Assembly: GCF_013149785.1 (NCBI RefSeq)
Contig: NZ_JABEZU010000002.1
Coordinates: 186,001-250,000 of the forward strand
Source of the DNA: Isoptericola halotolerans
GTDB taxonomy: Bacteria; Actinomycetota; Actinomycetes; Actinomycetales; Cellulomonadaceae
Length of the DNA: 64,000 nt
Direction: 5' to 3'
The position numbers and the translations under genes were made by a program. Position 1 is the first letter of the stretch. Every line of letters begins with the position of its first letter. This document shows, piece after piece, positions 62,715-64,000 of the stretch. Under the pieces are notes generated by a model. The model saw nothing but the letters and a program-made list of their open reading frames with translations, was not told the origin of the DNA and made no database searches.

Positions 62715-63320
62715 ATGGAGTTCCGTGACGTGGTCCGACAGCGGCGCATGGTCCGCCGCTTCAGCGGTGAGCCGGTCGACCCGGAGACGGTCGACCGGCT
62801 GCTGGACCATGCGGTCCGGGCCCCGAGCGCCGGGTTCACGCAGGGCTGGTCGTTCCTGGTGCTGACCACCGACGAGGAGCGTGACCGGTTCTGGGCGGCA
62901 GCCACCCCGCCGGACTCGGCCCGCGACCTGTCGACCTGGCTGGCCGGGATGCGCACGGCGCCGGTGCTGATCGTGGCCCTGACCTCGAAGACGGCGTACG
63001 TCGGCCGGTACGCCGAGCCGGACAAGGGCTGGACGGACCGGGACGAGGCGCGCTGGCCCGTGCCGTACTGGCACGTCGACGCGGGCATGGCGTCGCTGCT
63101 CATGCTGCAGACCGCCGTGGACGAGGGTCTCGGTGCGTGCTTCTTCGGTGTCGACGGCGGCCGGGTGGCTGCCTTCCGGGACGCGTTCGACGTGCCGCAG
63201 GAGTGGTCGCCCACCGGGGTGGTCGCCGTCGGGCACCCGGAGGCCGGGGGAGCGAAGGGCTCCCCGGCACGCCGCCGCCGCAAGCCGATGGACGACGTCG
63301 TGCACCGCGGGGCCTGGTGA
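62715..63320 (+). CDS. Nitroreductase family protein
   Basis: The 201-residue protein has the FMN-binding MEFRDVVRQRRMVRRFSGEPVD and VRAPSAGFTQGW motifs, plus VDAGMASLLMLQTAVDEGLGACFFG. It is an NAD(P)H-dependent flavoenzyme of the nitroreductase type. The C-terminus is basic. It lies 36 bases after the dehydrogenase stop and may be co-transcribed. Confidence 0.92.
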   Translation: MEFRDVVRQRRMVRRFSGEPVDPETVDRLLDHAVRAPSAGFTQGWSFLVLTTDEERDRFWAAATPPDSARDLSTWLAGMRTAPVLIVALTSKTAYVGRYAEPDKGWTDRDEARWPVPYWHVDAGMASLLMLQTAVDEGLGACFFGVDGGRVAAFRDAFDVPQEWSPTGVVAVGHPEAGGAKGSPARRRRKPMDDVVHRGAW

Positions 63321-63324
63321 GGCG

Positions 63325-64000
63325 TCAGACGCACGACGCCAGCCGCGCCACCGCCTCCTCCAACCGGGCGTCGACGAGGTTGCCGTAGCCGAGCACCAGC
63401 GTCCGCGACCGGGCAGAGGGCCGCACCTGGTAGCGCCGCAGGTCCACGACGCCCACGTCGTGCGCCGCGGCGGCCCGCACCACCTCGGCCGCGTCCGGCG
63501 CCGACGCGGGAAGGTCCAGCACGGCGTGCAGCCCCGCGGCCATCCCGCCGAGCCGGGCACCCGGCAGCGCCGCACGGACGGCCGCGGCGAGCGCGTCGTG
63601 CCGACGCCGGTACCGTCCCCGCGCGGCACGCAGGTGGCGGTCGTAGCCGCCGTCGGTGAGGAACCGGGCGAAGGTCAGCTGCTCCACCACCGACGGCGGC
63701 CCGGCCTGCCCGGCCCCGGACACCGCCGCCCGCCACGTCTCGGGCAGCACCATCCACCCGATCCCGAACGCCGGTGACATCGTCTTGCTGACCGACCCGA
63801 GGAGGACCACCCGGTCCGGGTCGAGCCGTTGCAGGGCCGCGACGGGCCGACGGTCGTAGCGGAACTCGGCGTCGTAGTCGTCCTCGATCACCAGCCCGTC
63901 CACCGATCGAGCCCAGCCCAGCACGGCGTCCCGGCGGTCCCCGGCCAGGGCGACCCCGGTCGGGAACTGGTGCGCGGGGGTGAGCAGCAGCGCCCGCGCG
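63325..64000 (-). CDS. MocR/PdxR-type GntR regulator, aminotransferase domain (5' end outside window)
   Basis: The reading frame runs off the right edge, so only the C-terminal ~225 residues are seen. They are a PLP-dependent aminotransferase-like domain with LVIEDDYDAEFRYDRRPVAAL and the PLP lysine in LLGSVSKTMSPAFGIGW. These are the marks of MocR regulators (PdxR, TauR type), in which a GntR winged helix would precede, outside this window. Its stop is five bases from the nitroreductase stop. Confidence 0.88.
   Translation of the reverse strand, partial: ARALLLTPAHQFPTGVALAGDRRDAVLGWARSVDGLVIEDDYDAEFRYDRRPVAALQRLDPDRVVLLGSVSKTMSPAFGIGWMVLPETWRAAVSGAGQAGPPSVVEQLTFARFLTDGGYDRHLRAARGRYRRRHDALAAAVRAALPGARLGGMAAGLHAVLDLPASAPDAAEVVRAAAAHDVGVVDLRRYQVRPSARSRTLVLGYGNLVDARLEEAVARLASCV

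Noticed and set aside
59628-63629. A 1333-codon open frame antisense to the dehydrogenase and nitroreductase genes
   Set aside because: It is the complement of clearly homologous genes. Its product is Arg/Gly/Pro/His-rich with no family match, as expected from third-position GC bias.

Overview
The window is very GC-rich with dense, short-gapped genes, many GTG starts and frequent ATGA/GTGA overlaps. The gene content (GlnR and Crp regulators, DUF2516, DUF4012, nitrobindin-type FABP, DipZ, a SigK/RskA pair, two secreted GH18 chitinases with CBM5/12 modules) points to an actinobacterium. A chitinolytic member of Micrococcales such as the Cellulomonas/Cellulosimicrobium group is my inference; no rRNA is present to settle it.

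Layout. 1-2.3 kb: tail of an ABC-2 permease, a membrane protein, a glutamine amidotransferase and a Nudix hydrolase. 2.3-3.8 kb: a DAHP synthase gene preceded by a 21-residue leader peptide containing Trp-Tyr-Trp-Arg-Phe and a terminator hairpin, which is an attenuator. 3.8-4.9 kb: an AbiEi-like/DUF559 gene flanked by two near-identical hairpin repeats. 5.0-11.5 kb: sigK, rskA, a fasciclin lipoprotein and dipZ. Identical promoter boxes (CACCCATCC, 16 nt, CGAACC) stand before sigK, the fasciclin gene and dipZ, so the whole SigK regulon can be read directly from the DNA. 11.5-17.7 kb: a DUF4232 protein, a flavin reductase, an NAD(P)-binding protein, HdeD, a serine hydrolase and an ECF41 sigma factor.

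17.75-22.08 kb: a 4.1-kb island inserted at the 3' end of tRNA-Pro(CGG), bounded by a ~96-nt direct repeat. It carries only a cytosine-C5 DNA methyltransferase and a GHKL (MORC/MutL-like) ATPase with a C-terminal PD-(D/E)XK motif, which together look like a restriction-modification-type defence system. No integrase is present.

22-43 kb is mostly chromosomal housekeeping: metallophosphoesterase, PBP1A, RidA, Crp, endonuclease III, GlnR, YceI, thioredoxin/DUF4395, DsrE, nitrobindin, YgfZ, FUSC, an MFS pump with a helix-turn-helix-like tail, a PadR operon with a visible operator, VapBC, asparaginase, D-aminoacyl-tRNA deacylase and a LuxR regulator. 43.4-49 kb: two secreted chitinases and an LPETG surface protein. 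49-64 kb: DUF4012 protein, an ECF sigma factor with a membrane partner, OsmC, an epimerase with a palindromic operator, an orphan barstar, a divergent oxidoreductase/TetR pair, a phosphotransferase-like protein, an S66 peptidase, a large FAD/Fe-S dehydrogenase, a nitroreductase and the end of a MocR regulator.

The best candidates for new biology are the tRNA-Pro island, the directly visible SigK regulon, the aromatic attenuator and the hairpin-flanked DUF559 cassette.
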